Positions 18,543 through 26,582 of a DNA stretch of 64,000 bases are shown here, in pieces. The first letter of the stretch is position 1; each line of letters begins with the position of its first letter. The notes under the pieces were generated by a model. It was not told the DNA's origin and did not search any database. It saw only the letters and a list, made by a program, of their open reading frames with translations. A program made the position numbers and the translations under genes. Source of the DNA: CAG-1031 sp964391735 (GTDB taxonomy: Bacteria; Bacteroidota; Bacteroidia; Bacteroidales; Muribaculaceae); NCBI GenBank assembly GCA_964391735.1, contig CAYMNF010000002.1, forward strand, positions 1-64,000, in the 5' to 3' direction.

Positions 18543-19382
18543 TTACTTGTGTCTTAACGCGTATGTGCGTTCCTTAAGCCACCGACCGAACTCCTCGACT
18601 GAGGATTGATGTTGGGCCTGCTCTTCAGGGCTGATGGGGTCCCCGATGGTTATCACCATGGTTTTATGCATCTTGTTAAAGACCTCTGCGGGCAACCTCA
18701 GTGTTCGCAACTTCCAACTGATGATGCCCAGAATATTAAAGAACAGTGAGTTGTGGCCCTGAAAGAAGATAGGGATTACAGGCACCTTGGCCTTCTCAAT
18801 GATACGCATTACCGAGGGTTGCCAATCTCGGTCCTCCAGGCGAAGGTGACGGTTGACCTTAGAAATAGCCCCGGCGGGGAAAAAACCCAACGGCTCGCCT
18901 TGCTTCAGTTGCCTGATGCAATCCATTATCCCCTTGCGTGACACGGCTTGTTTGGCGGGGTCATCGCTGGCCAAGGCATCAACGGCAATGAAATATTGCC
19001 GCATACCGGTTATCTGGTTCAGTATCATGTTTACCATAACCTTAAAGGTGGGGCGATAACGCGCAATCAGCCATGTCAACATAATACCCTCAATAGCGCC
19101 AAAAGGATGATTGCTGACGGTGATAAAAGCGCCCTCGGGAAGGTGGTCAAGCACCTGCTCGTTCTCAACCACCACCTTTACATCCAGGTCTTTCAACATC
19201 CCGGCGGGGACCTCTACTCCCTCCTTAAAACAGCTGCGGGAGTGCAACCAATTCACCTTGTCGATACTGAAAAGCTTCATGACACCTTTCAGCAACTTGG
19301 GATGCTTCTTCAGGGAAGGCAAAAAACCGGTAATGTCATCGGCCGACAAAACATCCGCCTTAATCTCGTATTTCTCTTCCAT
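18543..19382 (-). CDS. PlsC-like lysophospholipid/lipid acyltransferase
   Basis: This 279-residue protein belongs to the glycerolipid acyltransferase superfamily, of the haemolysin-related subgroup. The active-site block reads SNHPFGAIEG: the catalytic His is present, but the usual acid (Asp in family motifs such as SNHPLGGLDG) is Glu here. The substrate-binding block GFFPAGAISK (normally FPEGTRS-like) is also recognisable. It could acylate lysophospholipids or amino-acid lipids such as the glycine lipids of Bacteroides, where a similar O-acyltransferase acts; that is inference. It overlaps the upstream nitrilase gene by 23 nt. Confidence 0.78.
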   Translation of the reverse strand: MEEKYEIKADVLSADDITGFLPSLKKHPKLLKGVMKLFSIDKVNWLHSRSCFKEGVEVPAGMLKDLDVKVVVENEQVLDHLPEGAFITVSNHPFGAIEGIMLTWLIARYRPTFKVMVNMILNQITGMRQYFIAVDALASDDPAKQAVSRKGIMDCIRQLKQGEPLGFFPAGAISKVNRHLRLEDRDWQPSVMRIIEKAKVPVIPIFFQGHNSLFFNILGIISWKLRTLRLPAEVFNKMHKTMVITIGDPISPEEQAQHQSSVEEFGRWLKERTYALRHK

Positions 19383-20184
19383 TTTTTACATCGTCAATGA
19401 AGGTGAATGTGTCGGCATCCGGCAGGGCCGGGAAATGCTCACGAAACTTTGTCATCCTTTCATAATCAAGCTCAGCTGTCACAATCCCCGAGTTGTCTGT
19501 CTGGTGAATCTCCTTGCCGGTATGGCTAACAATCAGAGACATGCCGGGATGGTATTCACCGAACTCATCGGCACCGGTGCGGTTGGCACCCACCACATAA
19601 GCCTGATTTTCAATAGCCCTGCCAATGACCAAATGTTTAAAGGCATAATGCCTTGCTCCACCCCAGTTTGCAGGACAAATCAGTACATCATACCTGCCAC
19701 CGGTATTGCGGCACCATGCGGGGAAGCGCAGGTCATAACACACTATCAGCCTGATGTTCCATCCACGGAAACGGATTGTGGGACAAATCTTATCCCCGGC
19801 GGTGATGATTGAAGCTTCACGTGAGGGGGTGAACAGGTGATGTTTGTCATAAAACGTAACATCTCCACCCGGCTCTATAAAGAATGCGCGATTGAAGATT
19901 TCGTTTCCCTTAACGTCATTTTTAGCGATGAATGAGCCGGCGATGGCACACCCGTGTTTTGCCGCCAAGCGGGTCAGGGCCGACATAGTTATACCGTTGC
20001 CGGTCTCCGCGACCTGACGCATAGCCTCGGGATTATTGACATAACCGGTTGAGAACAACTCGGGGAGCACGGCGATATCGGTCCCGGGGGGTAACTTCTC
20101 AATCATCCCCTCCACGGCCCGAAGGTTTTTCTCAGGTTCAAGGGGCTCAATGGCCAAAGGCAGTATTGCTACTTTAAGATTCAT
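19360..20184 (-). CDS. Nitrilase-superfamily amidase (omega-amidase-like)
   Basis: The 274-residue protein carries the nitrilase catalytic triad: Glu in VLPELFSTGY (around residue 42), Lys in YDKHHLF (around residue 113) and Cys in IVCYDLRFP (around residue 148). The YDLRFP block and the overall length resemble omega-amidases (YafV/Nit2), which hydrolyse 2-oxoglutaramate or 2-oxosuccinamate. Bacteroides genomes carry close relatives annotated simply as amidohydrolases. Neighbours are lipid acyltransferases on both sides with overlapping ends, so cotranscription is near certain, but a shared pathway is not obvious. Confidence 0.85.
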   Translation of the reverse strand: MNLKVAILPLAIEPLEPEKNLRAVEGMIEKLPPGTDIAVLPELFSTGYVNNPEAMRQVAETGNGITMSALTRLAAKHGCAIAGSFIAKNDVKGNEIFNRAFFIEPGGDVTFYDKHHLFTPSREASIITAGDKICPTIRFRGWNIRLIVCYDLRFPAWCRNTGGRYDVLICPANWGGARHYAFKHLVIGRAIENQAYVVGANRTGADEFGEYHPGMSLIVSHTGKEIHQTDNSGIVTAELDYERMTKFREHFPALPDADTFTFIDDVKNGREIRD

Positions 20185-20723
20185 TCAGCTGAAAATTTGT
20201 CAGGGTTTACGCCCTTGAAATTTCGGTAGTATTTTTTTATGGCAAGTATGTCGGCATCAACATCACCTGACGGTGTGAAGGTGTCCTTGATAATTATTCT
20301 CTTGTTCTCGGCATCAATGACCCCGAGGACAATCTTTGCCCCGGCAAGCCGGGCGATGTGCAGGAAACCGGAATGCCAGCGCGAAGTGCGCTTGCGGGTT
20401 CCCTCGGGGGTAATGGCTATCGTCAACTGAGCGGACTCATTAAACCGCTCCACCACCTGGGCTGTAACCGAGCCACCGCGTCCATTGCGGTCAACAGGGA
20501 TTCCCCCCATGGCCCGGAAACAGATTCCCAAGGGGAAAAAGAACCATGAGGATTTCATTAAAAAACCGGCCTTGCGCCCAACGGAGGCGTATGCGAGTTT
20601 TCCCAGCACAAAATCCCAATTGGAAGTATGCGGGGCAACACATATTATGCACTTTTTATAGTCCGGAACCGTAATTTCAACCTTCCAGCCGAACCATCGC
20701 AACAGTGCTGATGCCAATCCCAC
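20181..20723 (-). CDS. 1-acyl-glycerol-3-phosphate acyltransferase-like protein
   Basis: This is a short (180-residue) PlsC-superfamily acyltransferase. The HX4D catalytic motif (APHTSNWD, around residues 29-36), the GGIPVDR block and the ITPEGTRKR block are all intact, in contrast to the larger acyltransferase two genes downstream. It starts at GTG, 8 nt after the stop of the preceding small gene, and overlaps the nitrilase gene by four bases. A role in membrane phospholipid acylation is likely; the acceptor is unknown. Confidence 0.82.
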   Translation of the reverse strand: MGLASALLRWFGWKVEITVPDYKKCIICVAPHTSNWDFVLGKLAYASVGRKAGFLMKSSWFFFPLGICFRAMGGIPVDRNGRGGSVTAQVVERFNESAQLTIAITPEGTRKRTSRWHSGFLHIARLAGAKIVLGVIDAENKRIIIKDTFTPSGDVDADILAIKKYYRNFKGVNPDKFSAE

Positions 20724-20731
20724 AGCCTGTG

Positions 20732-21067
20732 TCAGTCTTTGCGCTCGGGCAGGGCGCGGTTCATCTCGCCTACAATGGCTTTAACGCGCTCGTTAAAGTC
20801 CTTCAGCAATGATGCAAACGCTTTTTTGTTAAATGCTGTACGTGCCTTATTGTATTCCTGACGGCTTGCAAAGTCTCCGGGTTTACGGTCAAAATGCACA
20901 TTAACCCTTGAGAGAGCCTCGGTTTGCAAAGCGGCAATTTCACGTATGCAGTTGTTCAATGCCTCGGCATCGGCACCATTGATGAAGGCACGGGCAACCA
21001 GACACTCGGCGGCCATGTCGCCACATACAAAAGCTATACGTTTCTTCAGGTTTCTACGGTTTGTCAT
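20732..21067 (-). CDS. Small conserved-looking protein of unknown function
   Basis: The chosen ATG at 21067 (MTNRRNLKKRIA) gives 111 residues. The frame is open back to 21163, but that would overlap the end of the threonine-synthase-like gene. The protein is mostly helical and charged, with one short hydrophobic patch and a single HFDRKPGDFASRQEYN segment near residue 60. No signal peptide or known motif is recognised. Tight spacing on both sides (8 and 19 nt) shows it is part of the operon. Confidence 0.7.
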   Translation of the reverse strand: MTNRRNLKKRIAFVCGDMAAECLVARAFINGADAEALNNCIREIAALQTEALSRVNVHFDRKPGDFASRQEYNKARTAFNKKAFASLLKDFNERVKAIVGEMNRALPERKD

Positions 21068-21086
21068 ATAGTGATTATTTTGGTTT

Positions 21087-22355
21087 TTATATATTGTCAA
21101 GCAAACGTTTACGCAATTCCCGATAACCGGGACGCATGCGCTCGGGCACCCGTGCAGCTTCAATAACGGGAGGAGTGATTTCTATCCCGAGCTTTTTAAA
21201 CTGTTCAGCCTCCTTTCGCGGGTCGGCGGTGGCGAGGGTTACAACACTTTCATCGGGGGTGGCGAGAGCCCTGACGGCGCATAAGGCTGCCGCGGTAGCT
21301 GAATCCACCGTGTTGCCCGAGGAGTGCATCTCAAGCAGCATCTGTTTTATCTCCTCATCAGTGCTTGACCGCGTAACAATCTCTTTTGAGATATCCCGGG
21401 GGTGATCCCGGTAGAGGTATTTCAACCGTGGGATATTTGAGGGCCTGCCTACATCGATTGCCGGGGCTATGGTTTCAATGGTAGGGCCGGCCGGCACGCC
21501 TTCTCCACGAAGCATATATTTGAGGCCGTTATTGGTGTTGCAACCCACGATAAATCTCTTGATGGGAACGCCCATCTGTTTAGCCAATATACCGGCCGCA
21601 AGGTTGGCAAGATTACCACCCGGCAATGCTACCGTGATGGGACGTTTCTCACCCCCGGCCCTCATCAATGAGTATGCGTGGAAGTAGTAGAACACATGGG
21701 GCAAAAAGCGTGCGAGACTTTGCGAGGTCCCGGAAGTCATAACCATGCGTTCATTCAGTTCCGTGTCATAGAGCGCCCGGCTCACCAGCTCACGACAGCT
21801 GTCTATGCTGCCCTCCACTGCAATGGGACGGATGTTGTCCCCCTTGCTGCAAATCTGAGCCTGTAAAAGCCGGCTGACATGATTACGCGGATACAGAATA
21901 GTGAGCCTTGTGTCGGGCCGGTTTGCCATGGCGTTGGCCATAGCTGCGCCGCTGTCCCCGAGGGTTGCCATGATTAGATTCACCTTGCCGACCTGCTGCC
22001 AGTCAAGGAGCGCACGCACAAACAAGGCACCGATATCATTATATGAGCCGGTGGGCCCATGCCACAGTTGCAGCAATTTCACCTCCCCGGCATCAACCAA
22101 CGGTACGGGAAAATGGAAGGTGGAGTAGCAAACCCGCTTCAGGACATCGGCATCAACATCGGGCCCGGTGAGTTGGCGGGCAACAACGTATGCTATGTCA
22201 GCCAACGACATCTCGCTGATATTGTTGAAAAACGCCGGGGGAATACGTGGAATCCATTGGGGCACAAACAGGGAGCCATCCTCAGGCTCAGGGCCTAAGA
22301 ATGCCCTTCTAAGGTCGGTGTTGTTGTATGTCCCTGAGGTGGATTCAAACTTCAT
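21087..22355 (-). CDS. Threonine-synthase-like protein lacking the PLP lysine
   Basis: The 422-residue product aligns along its length with Bacteroidetes ThrC: the N-terminal LADIAYVVARQL block, the SxxSLARFLPHVFYYF block, and AAGILAKQMGVPIKRFI. However, the active-site sequence that normally reads GPTLAFKD is GPTGSYND here, so the Schiff-base lysine is Asn (codon AAT). The PLP phosphate loop SGDTG is LGDSG, SGNFGN is GGNLAN, and the C-terminal DPH segment is lost. It is therefore probably not an active threonine synthase. It lies 2 nt downstream of lysC, as if still tied to aspartate-family amino acid synthesis. Confidence 0.85.
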   Translation of the reverse strand: MKFESTSGTYNNTDLRRAFLGPEPEDGSLFVPQWIPRIPPAFFNNISEMSLADIAYVVARQLTGPDVDADVLKRVCYSTFHFPVPLVDAGEVKLLQLWHGPTGSYNDIGALFVRALLDWQQVGKVNLIMATLGDSGAAMANAMANRPDTRLTILYPRNHVSRLLQAQICSKGDNIRPIAVEGSIDSCRELVSRALYDTELNERMVMTSGTSQSLARFLPHVFYYFHAYSLMRAGGEKRPITVALPGGNLANLAAGILAKQMGVPIKRFIVGCNTNNGLKYMLRGEGVPAGPTIETIAPAIDVGRPSNIPRLKYLYRDHPRDISKEIVTRSSTDEEIKQMLLEMHSSGNTVDSATAAALCAVRALATPDESVVTLATADPRKEAEQFKKLGIEITPPVIEAARVPERMRPGYRELRKRLLDNI

Positions 22356-22357
22356 AG

Positions 22358-23779
22358 CTACGGCTCGGCAAACAAGTTGGGGTTCAGGCGCGGACGTGCC
22401 GGCTTGGGCACAAACAGGGCATTGTGCAACAGGGTCATCACCTGTTGTAGTTTGTCCATAGGCACTACCAATGAGAAGCTTGTCTCAGAGATGGCGGTGG
22501 CCCCCTCAACGGGTTGTAACCCGGCGGCAGCCAACACCCTCAGCAATCTCTCCTCAAGCCCTTGCATGCCACGAATGTGCCTGCCCACGATAGCGACTGT
22601 GGCAACCGAGCGTTCACGGCGAATGCCGCTTATCAGTCCGGTGGCACTCTCAATGGCAAATTCCTCGTCAAGTATCTTGTTGGTGCGGTCGGCATCCGAT
22701 CCCTTAACCACAAAACCAATACCGTTGTTGGCAAGCGTAACGGCCATGAAAACATCAATTCCATGCCTACCCATGGCATTGAAAATGTGGGCGTTCAACC
22801 CCGAGTCGGGGCGGCCTTCAACCACCACCAGCTCAGTGTCTTTAATCGCCGTTACACCCTTTATGGGCAGCTCGGCATCAGTGGCCTCGTTGTCTGTGTC
22901 ACAGATATACGTTCCCGGAGCCTGTGGGTTAAAGGTATTCTTTATGATGATAGGTATTCCGGCATTGAAGACGGGATATATTGTCGGGGGGTAAATTACT
23001 TTTGCACCGTAGTTGCACAACTCCATAGCCTCGACCATCGACATGCGGTCCAGCACCATGGCGTTGGGGATAAGGCGCGGGTCAGCCGTCATGAATCCGT
23101 CAACATCGGTCCAGATTTCAAGCACATCGGCCCCCAAAGCGGCTGCTATAAGAGCCCCGGTGAAGTCTGAACCTCCGCGCCCGAGATTGGTAAGCGAAAG
23201 GTCATCGGCATCTCGCGAAATAAAACCGGGCACCACCACCGGGCTATCCTTCAATATTTCGCCATCGGCAAAACACCGGGTGATAAGAGAGCGCGTCAAC
23301 TCAGAGTCCAGGACGTTGCGCCCGCCGGCCCTTCGCCGCGTGCGCATAAAGTCCAGTGCATCAAGCCGCCTGGCATTAGATATCATTGCCGCCACGATTT
23401 CGCTTGACATCATCTCACCGTGGGCCACAACCTCGTCCATCAGGTTCTCCCTTTCCTCGGGATTGCGTCCTATTCGTGCATAAATCTGATGCAACTCATC
23501 CATCAGGCCGTCAACCACTTTCAGCACAGCGGCCTTCTTGGCCGGTTGCACAACAGCCTCTATCATCTCATGATGACGGGTGCGCATAGCCCGGACGCGC
23601 TCGCTATGGTCCACGCCACAGGCCGCCTGCATAGCCGTGTCAATCAATTGGTCAGTAAGTCCACCAAGGGCAGACACCACAACCACAGTAGGTTCGGTAC
23701 GGGCCTCGACAATCTTCTTTAACGACAAGATAGCCGGCACCGTGCCAACTGATGTTCCGCCAAATTTCAGTACTCTCAT
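22358..23779 (-). CDS. lysC: Aspartate kinase (monofunctional)
   Basis: Aspartokinase phosphorylates L-aspartate at the head of lysine, threonine and methionine synthesis. The 473-residue protein from ATG 23779 begins with the family signature VLKFGGTSVG. It contains GRGGSDFTGA, the EIWTDVDGFMTADPR block, and two C-terminal ACT domains (after about residue 305) typical of allosteric control. The frame extends to 23854, but that extension overlaps the predicted promoter and lacks family sequence. Bacteroides usually has a bifunctional aspartokinase-homoserine dehydrogenase; no dehydrogenase part exists here. The gene heads an eleven-gene leftward run. Confidence 0.93.
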   Translation of the reverse strand: MRVLKFGGTSVGTVPAILSLKKIVEARTEPTVVVVSALGGLTDQLIDTAMQAACGVDHSERVRAMRTRHHEMIEAVVQPAKKAAVLKVVDGLMDELHQIYARIGRNPEERENLMDEVVAHGEMMSSEIVAAMISNARRLDALDFMRTRRRAGGRNVLDSELTRSLITRCFADGEILKDSPVVVPGFISRDADDLSLTNLGRGGSDFTGALIAAALGADVLEIWTDVDGFMTADPRLIPNAMVLDRMSMVEAMELCNYGAKVIYPPTIYPVFNAGIPIIIKNTFNPQAPGTYICDTDNEATDAELPIKGVTAIKDTELVVVEGRPDSGLNAHIFNAMGRHGIDVFMAVTLANNGIGFVVKGSDADRTNKILDEEFAIESATGLISGIRRERSVATVAIVGRHIRGMQGLEERLLRVLAAAGLQPVEGATAISETSFSLVVPMDKLQQVMTLLHNALFVPKPARPRLNPNLFAEP

Positions 23780-23813
23780 CCTTAAACAAAGAACGTATGT
23801 CAAATTCTTACCA

Positions 23814-23821
23814 CAAAAGTA
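23814..23821 (-). promoter_or_regulatory. Predicted promoter of the lysC gene run, -7 box
   Basis: TACTTTTG on the minus strand matches TAnnTTTG, about 35 nt before the lysC ATG. A TTG lies upstream but at short spacing. It could drive the whole run down to the GH43-like gene, although internal promoters are not excluded. Confidence 0.55.
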
Positions 23822-23960
23822 CTCCAAATAATCACAACACGCAAATTCCCCCATCCCCTATTCTCCAGAAATATTAAGTGTTTCATAATGGGGAGCTATA
23901 ATGTTTGCCTAATAACCTTTTTTGAAAACGGGATAATTAAGTGGGGCTGCAAACAAAAAG

Positions 23961-23992
23961 TTTGGAAAATTCGTTTTTTTATTGTAATTTTG
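23961..23992 (+). promoter_or_regulatory. Strong Bacteroidetes-type promoter before the 103-residue gene
   Basis: TTTG at 23961-23964, a 20-bp spacer and TAATTTTG at 23985-23992 match the full consensus. The predicted 5' leader is about 70 nt. The rest of the 286-nt gap between lysC and this gene (23780-24065) holds only the two divergent promoters. Confidence 0.75.
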
Positions 23993-24065
23993 CGTATGAG
24001 ATGGGGTGCCTAATGGAGGTTCGCCCCGCAAGATTATCTAAGTAGCTGACCTATAATTATATAGC

Positions 24066-24377
24066 ATGAAACGAATTCTACGTTCCTTTTTGTTTGCCCT
24101 GACAATATTGGCAGCCCCGGCCGCCGCAATGGCCGGGCAGGCGCGCCAAGACCGCGTCGAGACCGCCCAGCAAGGGGTCTCGGTTGAGGTTACGCGCTCC
24201 GGGATTGAAATCGCTTCCAATACGTCAGACACTGCGGCGGTGACTGTTTACACCATCGCCGGGACAGCGGTCAAGAGTGTTGTCCTGCAGCCCGGTGACC
24301 GGGTGACGGTTGACCTCCCCGCAGGTTATTACATTATCAAGACTCCACAACGCTCAATCAGGGTGTTGGTGCGTTAA
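24066..24377 (+). CDS. Secreted mini-protein consisting of a T9SS C-terminal-type domain
   Basis: The 103-residue product has a clear Sec signal peptide (residues 1-23, ending AMAG). After a short linker comes one beta-sandwich-like domain of about 70 residues. That domain follows the type A T9SS sorting-domain pattern: a VTVYTIAG strand, a V-V-L strand, LPAGYYIIK, and a final basic strand (IRVLVR). There is no cargo domain. It might be a secretion signal without a passenger, a decoy or chaperone-like factor for the T9SS, or an unrelated small Ig-like protein. It has its own strong promoter and terminator, which speaks for real expression. Confidence 0.75.
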   Translation: MKRILRSFLFALTILAAPAAAMAGQARQDRVETAQQGVSVEVTRSGIEIASNTSDTAAVTVYTIAGTAVKSVVLQPGDRVTVDLPAGYYIIKTPQRSIRVLVR

Positions 24378-24389
24378 AAAAATCACTGG

Positions 24390-24427
24390 AAGACCCCGGA
24401 TAATTCCCTATCTGAGGTCTTTTTTTT
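24390..24427 (+). terminator. Rho-independent terminator after the 103-residue gene
   Basis: AAGACC (24390-24395) pairs with GGTCTT (24416-24421), followed by a run of seven T. The pullulanase gene starts about 44 nt later and so probably has its own promoter or relies on read-through. Confidence 0.7.
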
Positions 24428-24470
24428 ATCAGTGTCCATTCAGTGGCTCATAATTACACAAAATACTTTA

Positions 24471-26495
24471 ATGAACATTACGTATTGCAAGGGTGCCGCA
24501 GTCGCTGCAGCCTTATTCTTATCTGCTTCCTTGACAGCACAAAATAGAGATTCAGTTTTGAACAGCCTGCCAACCTATCCGGGGAATGACCTGGAATTGG
24601 CGGTGAGCGATGCCGGCACAACCTGGCGCCTGTGGTCACCTGAGGCTGAGGAGGTTCGTGTCCTCCTTTATGACCTCCCTACCGGAGGGCAACCGGTTGA
24701 GGAAATCACAATGACCCCTGATGTCAACGGCACTTGGGTGGCGAACAAGCCCGAGAAACTTTATGGCAAGTTTTACACCTTCCGCGTAAAACACAATGGA
24801 CAATGGCTCAGCGAGACCCCCGGTGCATGGGCCAAGGCAGTGGGCACAAACGGCAAACGTGCTTACGTGCTTGAGGCCTCAACAACCAACCCCGAGGGTT
24901 GGGAAAATGACCGTGGGCCAAAAGTGGACAATATAACCGATGTGGTGCTTTATGAGATGCATCACCGCGACCTGTCGGCACACCCCACAGCCGGGTCAGC
25001 CTATCCCGGTAAGTTTTTGGCCCTCACTCAACAGGGAACCCATAACCTGACGGGCGAAAAAACAGGTATTGACCACCTGAAGGAGTTGGGTGTGACCCAT
25101 GTGCATATTTTGCCCAGTTATGACTTCGGCTCAATTGACGAGTCACGGCCTGATAGCAGCCAGTACAACTGGGGATATGACCCCGTAAACTATAATGTCC
25201 CCGAGGGTTCATATTCAACCGATGCCTCACGCCCCGAGGTACGTATCAAGGAGATGAAAGAGATGATCCAGGCCCTGCATGATGCCGGTATCGGCGTGGT
25301 GATGGACGTTGTTTATAACCACACCTTCACCGGCGATGGCTCAAACTTCTCACTCACGGCCCCCGACTACTACTACCGTCATCGCGAGGATGGCTCATAC
25401 AGCGATGCTTCGGGTTGTGGAAACGAGACGGCAAGTGACCGTCAACAGATGCGTGACTTCATCATTAACTCAACAAAATATTGGGCCGACGAATATCATA
25501 TTGACGGTTTCCGCTTTGACTTGATGGCCATCCATGATATAGAGACGATGAACCAAGTCGCCGCTGCCCTCAAGGGGGTTAACCCCTCAATATTTGTTTA
25601 TGGCGAGGGTTGGACCGCCGGAGATTCCCCCCTACCCTATGAGCAGCGGGCCCTTAAGGACCACGTAAACCGCATGCCCGGCATAGCCGTATTCAGCGAT
25701 GACATCCGCGATGCCATTAAAGGCCATTACAGCAATGCCGCCGATACAGGTTTCGCCACCGGCAACCCCAAAAACAAGGAAACCGTGATGATAGGCATTG
25801 TGGGAGCCACAGCACACCCGCAGGTTGACTATACCAAAGGCAATAACTCAAAAGCACCCTACGCCAACCACCCCACCCAGGTTATCAACTATGTAAGTTG
25901 CCATGACGACCTTACGCTTACCGACAAATTGCGTAAGTCAATGCCTACAGCAACCGATACCGAAAGGATGCGCGCGGCTCGGTTGGCACAGACCATAGTA
26001 TTCACCTCCCAGGGCACACCCTTTATGTTTGCAGGTGAAGAGCTTTTCCGTGATAAAAAGGGAGTTCATAATTCATACAACCAACCGGATACAATCAATG
26101 CTATTGACTGGCAGAACAAGCACCTGTATCCCGAACAGTTCAAATACTATCAGGAGCTGATAAAGCTACGCAAGAGCCACCCGGCCTTCCGTATGACCCG
26201 TGCCGAGGATGTTGCCCGCCACTTGGTATTCGACGAGACCCCCGACAAGCCCCTGCTGATTTCATACAGCCTCAAGGACCATGCCAACGGTGACGAGTGG
26301 GAAGAAATCAAGCTCATTTTCAACGGCAGTGATTCTGCTGAGATAGTGGAAATCCCGTATAACGAGTGGAAAGTGATTGCCCGCGACGGCCTTTTGGAGG
26401 CTGATGGTATTAAAGATGCCAAAGGCAACACCCTCACCCACAACGGCGGCCGCCTGACAGTAGCTCCCCGCAGCGCAACCATCCTCGCCCGCTAA
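24471..26495 (+). CDS. pulA: Secreted type I pullulanase (GH13)
   Basis: From the ATG at 24471 the protein has 674 residues. It begins with a signal peptide ending near SLTAQ, then an N-terminal early-set/CBM48-type domain (about residues 30-150), then the GH13 barrel. The YNWGYDPVNY motif is diagnostic of type I pullulanase. Catalytic residues are the Asp in DGFRFDLM, the Glu in VYGEGW and the Asp in VSCHDD. It should cut alpha-1,6 bonds in pullulan, glycogen or starch, in the periplasm or at the cell surface. A GTG 39 nt further upstream is in frame but lies next to the terminator. No SusC/D-type genes are adjacent. Confidence 0.92.
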   Translation: MNITYCKGAAVAAALFLSASLTAQNRDSVLNSLPTYPGNDLELAVSDAGTTWRLWSPEAEEVRVLLYDLPTGGQPVEEITMTPDVNGTWVANKPEKLYGKFYTFRVKHNGQWLSETPGAWAKAVGTNGKRAYVLEASTTNPEGWENDRGPKVDNITDVVLYEMHHRDLSAHPTAGSAYPGKFLALTQQGTHNLTGEKTGIDHLKELGVTHVHILPSYDFGSIDESRPDSSQYNWGYDPVNYNVPEGSYSTDASRPEVRIKEMKEMIQALHDAGIGVVMDVVYNHTFTGDGSNFSLTAPDYYYRHREDGSYSDASGCGNETASDRQQMRDFIINSTKYWADEYHIDGFRFDLMAIHDIETMNQVAAALKGVNPSIFVYGEGWTAGDSPLPYEQRALKDHVNRMPGIAVFSDDIRDAIKGHYSNAADTGFATGNPKNKETVMIGIVGATAHPQVDYTKGNNSKAPYANHPTQVINYVSCHDDLTLTDKLRKSMPTATDTERMRAARLAQTIVFTSQGTPFMFAGEELFRDKKGVHNSYNQPDTINAIDWQNKHLYPEQFKYYQELIKLRKSHPAFRMTRAEDVARHLVFDETPDKPLLISYSLKDHANGDEWEEIKLIFNGSDSAEIVEIPYNEWKVIARDGLLEADGIKDAKGNTLTHNGGRLTVAPRSATILAR

Positions 26496-26530
26496 CTCTC
26501 CCACCCAACTTAAGCCCCAATATCCACTTA

Positions 26531-26576
26531 AAAGAATCCCCGATTGGCCCTTTACGGCTCAAATCGGAGATTCTTT
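26531..26576. terminator. Bidirectional terminator between pullulanase and the first beta-helix gene
   Basis: Fifteen-base arms (26531-26545 and 26562-26576) pair with a single C/A-position mismatch that can wobble, and A/T-rich flanks provide U-runs both ways. It separates two convergent genes and marks the left border of the AT-rich island. Confidence 0.75.
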
Positions 26577-26582
26577 CATATT

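Noticed and set aside
21068..21163. Extension of the 111-residue gene to 143 residues
   Set aside because: It would overlap the 3' end of the threonine-synthase-like gene, and the added residues look random.
24432..24470. GTG start for the pullulanase
   Set aside because: It is adjacent to the upstream terminator, and the ATG at 24471 gives a proper signal peptide.
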